The notes under the pieces are model-generated. The model was given only the letters and a program-made list of their open reading frames with translations. It did no database searches and was not told the DNA's origin. Of a DNA stretch of 6,397 nt, positions 4,938-6,397 are shown in pieces. Position numbers and translations under genes: made by a program. Every line of letters begins with the position of its first letter. Position 1 is the stretch's first letter. The stretch lies in contig JAPLIW010000579.1 in NCBI GenBank assembly GCA_026388915.1, forward strand, positions 1 through 6,397, in the 5' to 3' direction. The stretch comes from Deltaproteobacteria bacterium. GTDB lineage: Bacteria > Desulfobacterota > SM23-61.

Positions 4938-6374
4938 ATGGGGAATCCGGGAGAGTGCAAGAAAACGGGAATGGATTGGATCGAGGTGAACAGCCCCAGG
5001 CTGATCGATTTTTCGAAGCAAATCTGGAATTACGCCGAATTGGGCCTGGAAGAACACCGATCTTTTCGGGTTCTGGCTGATTTTCTCTCTGCGGAAGGTT
5101 TCATCTTGGAAAAAGATGTGGCCGGGATCCCCACGGCCTTTGTGGCCGCCTGGGGCCAGGGAAAACCCGTCATCGGGATCAATTGTGAGTATGATGCCTT
5201 GCCCGGCCTTTCCCAGGAGCCAACCGCCCGGAAACAGCCCGTGGTACCCGGCGCTCCGGGACATGGCTGCGGCCACAACCTGCTGGGAACCGGAGGAGCG
5301 GCCGCTGCCGTCGCTCTGAAGACAGTCATGGAGAAGCATCGACTCTCCGGAACGATCAAGGTCCTCGGGTCGCCAGCGGAGGAGATCTGCGCGGGCAAAT
5401 CCTTCATGGCCCGGGCGGGAGTCTTTAAAGGAATCGATGCCATCATCGACTGGCATCCATTTTTCGTGAATCAGGTCCTGTATGACACCTGCAACGCCTA
5501 CTTCAACATGAAGTACCATTTCCAGGGCAGAACGGCACACGGGAACTCCCCCTGGGAGGGGAAAAGCGCGCTGGATTCGGCCGTCCTTATGGGGCATGCC
5601 ATTGAGCTTTTGCGCGAGCACATTCCTCCCGGAGAACCCACTGCGGCCAACACCATCAACTACACCTTTTCCGATGTGGGTCCGGAGTATCCCAACGTCG
5701 TGCCGGACCGGGCCACGCTCTGGTGCATCGGGCGGATCCAGACCGTCCAGCAGATGGAGCCGATTCTGGCGCAGATCCACCGTTGCGCCGAGGGATCGGC
5801 CATGGCTACGGGGACGGAAGTAACCAAGGAGTTGGTGACCGTCACTCACGAAAAAATCCCCAACTCGGTGTTGGCCGGCGCCCTCTACCGGAACCTGGTC
5901 GAACTGGGCGCTCCTTCCTACACTTCCGAAGAAGAAGCCTTTGCCCGCGATTTGCAGAAGAGCTGCAACGCCCCCGAGGTCGGTATGGATCGGCAGATCC
6001 AGCCCTTCGGTCCGGGCTCGACGGGCGTTTCGGACAACTCCGAATATAGCTGGTTTGCCCCCTTCGCCATGGCCTGGGTGGCCACAGCCCCGCCGGGAGT
6101 GGGGTGGCACAACTGGCAGGTCAACGCCGCCTCCCGTTCCCAGCTTGGCTGGAAGGGGATGCTCCGGGCGGCCGAAGTCCTGATGGCCTCGGGCGTGGAT
6201 CTGCTGCTCGACGGGAAAGTCATCCAGGAGGCCAAGGCAGAGTTGACCAAGCGCCTCGCCGGGAGGCAATATAAGGTTCTCCTTCCCCCGAATGCCCCAG
6301 CCCCGCTGGACATCAACCGCAAGACGATGGAGAAGTACCGGCCGCTGATGGAGGAGAAAGGGCGAGAAGGTTGA
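4938..6374 (+). CDS. M20D-family metallo-amidohydrolase, AbgB-like (N-acyl amino acid / aminobenzoyl-glutamate hydrolase type)
   Basis: Predicted cytoplasmic di-metal amidase of 478 residues, matching the length of AbgB (about 480). AbgB is a subunit of the p-aminobenzoyl-glutamate hydrolase, and related enzymes cleave N-acyl or indoleacetyl amino acids. Metal-site residues are all visible: Cys111 and His113 in GHGCGHN (108-114), Glu148-Glu149 in SPAEE (145-149), His173 in DWHP (171-174), and His391 in GWHNWQ (389-394). The inserted dimerisation domain includes GRTAHGNSPWEGKSALDSAV (197-216, His200), REHIP (226-230) and YPNVVPDRA (251-259). INCEYDALPGLSQ (81-93) and GKSFMARAGVF (153-163) also fit AbgB relatives. 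The usual STDVGDVSW block reads STGVSDNSEYSW (361-372). The start at 4938 follows AAGGAG; M12 (4971) is the alternative. The actual substrate is unknown. It could be an aminoacylase- or carboxypeptidase-like enzyme of the same family. Confidence 0.93.
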   Translation: MGNPGECKKTGMDWIEVNSPRLIDFSKQIWNYAELGLEEHRSFRVLADFLSAEGFILEKDVAGIPTAFVAAWGQGKPVIGINCEYDALPGLSQEPTARKQPVVPGAPGHGCGHNLLGTGGAAAAVALKTVMEKHRLSGTIKVLGSPAEEICAGKSFMARAGVFKGIDAIIDWHPFFVNQVLYDTCNAYFNMKYHFQGRTAHGNSPWEGKSALDSAVLMGHAIELLREHIPPGEPTAANTINYTFSDVGPEYPNVVPDRATLWCIGRIQTVQQMEPILAQIHRCAEGSAMATGTEVTKELVTVTHEKIPNSVLAGALYRNLVELGAPSYTSEEEAFARDLQKSCNAPEVGMDRQIQPFGPGSTGVSDNSEYSWFAPFAMAWVATAPPGVGWHNWQVNAASRSQLGWKGMLRAAEVLMASGVDLLLDGKVIQEAKAELTKRLAGRQYKVLLPPNAPAPLDINRKTMEKYRPLMEEKGREG

Positions 6375-6397
6375 ATAAAGACCGTTTCGGGTTTCGA

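Noticed and set aside
4713..6269. Long open frame on the minus strand opposite the M20 gene (518 codons)
   Set aside because: It is the antisense shadow of a GC-rich gene with clear catalytic motifs; its translation is low-complexity, rich in Gly/Arg/His and without recognisable domains.

Overview
The window is a tightly packed, single-strand (+) catabolic/transport locus of about 6.4 kb. It encodes a branched-chain-amino-acid-type (HAAT/Liv family) ABC importer followed by two amide-bond hydrolases. The moderately high GC coding sequence, the Liv gene style and the dispersed intergenic repeats (CGCAGAT arrays, AAGTGCCTA tandems, GTCATTCC...GGAATGAC palindromes) resemble Deltaproteobacteria/Desulfobacterota of the syntrophic or sulfate-reducer type. 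This is an impression from memory of such genomes. No rRNA or other phylogenetic marker is present to prove it.

Layout: 1-83 is the 3' end of a periplasmic substrate-binding protein gene. After a 169-bp gap holding an inverted repeat come the ATPases livG (253-1008) and livF (1083-1787). A 211-bp gap holding tandem repeats and a nested palindrome precedes the permeases livH (1999-2874) and livM (2965-3939). A 141-bp gap with degenerate repeats then leads to a Nit2-like carbon-nitrogen hydrolase (4081-4923). Fourteen bases later starts an M20D/AbgB-like metallo-amidohydrolase (4938-6374). The last 23 bases show nothing recognisable. The order (binding protein)-G-F-H-M differs from the E. coli livKHMGF order.

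How the genes work together: the binding protein would capture a small amino-acid-like or amide-containing solute, LivH/LivM form the membrane channel, and LivG/LivF power it. The two cytoplasmic hydrolases have intact catalytic residues and look translationally coupled. They suggest that the imported solute, or a product of it, carries amide bonds, for example an N-acyl amino acid, an omega-amide or a peptide-like conjugate. The true substrate cannot be read from the sequence.

I see no clearly new biological system here. The parts most worth a second look are the repeat elements occupying all five larger intergenic gaps (one supplies the stop codon of livG), the predicted asymmetry of the two ATP sites in LivG/LivF, and the pairing of a Liv importer with a Nit2-like and an AbgB-like hydrolase.
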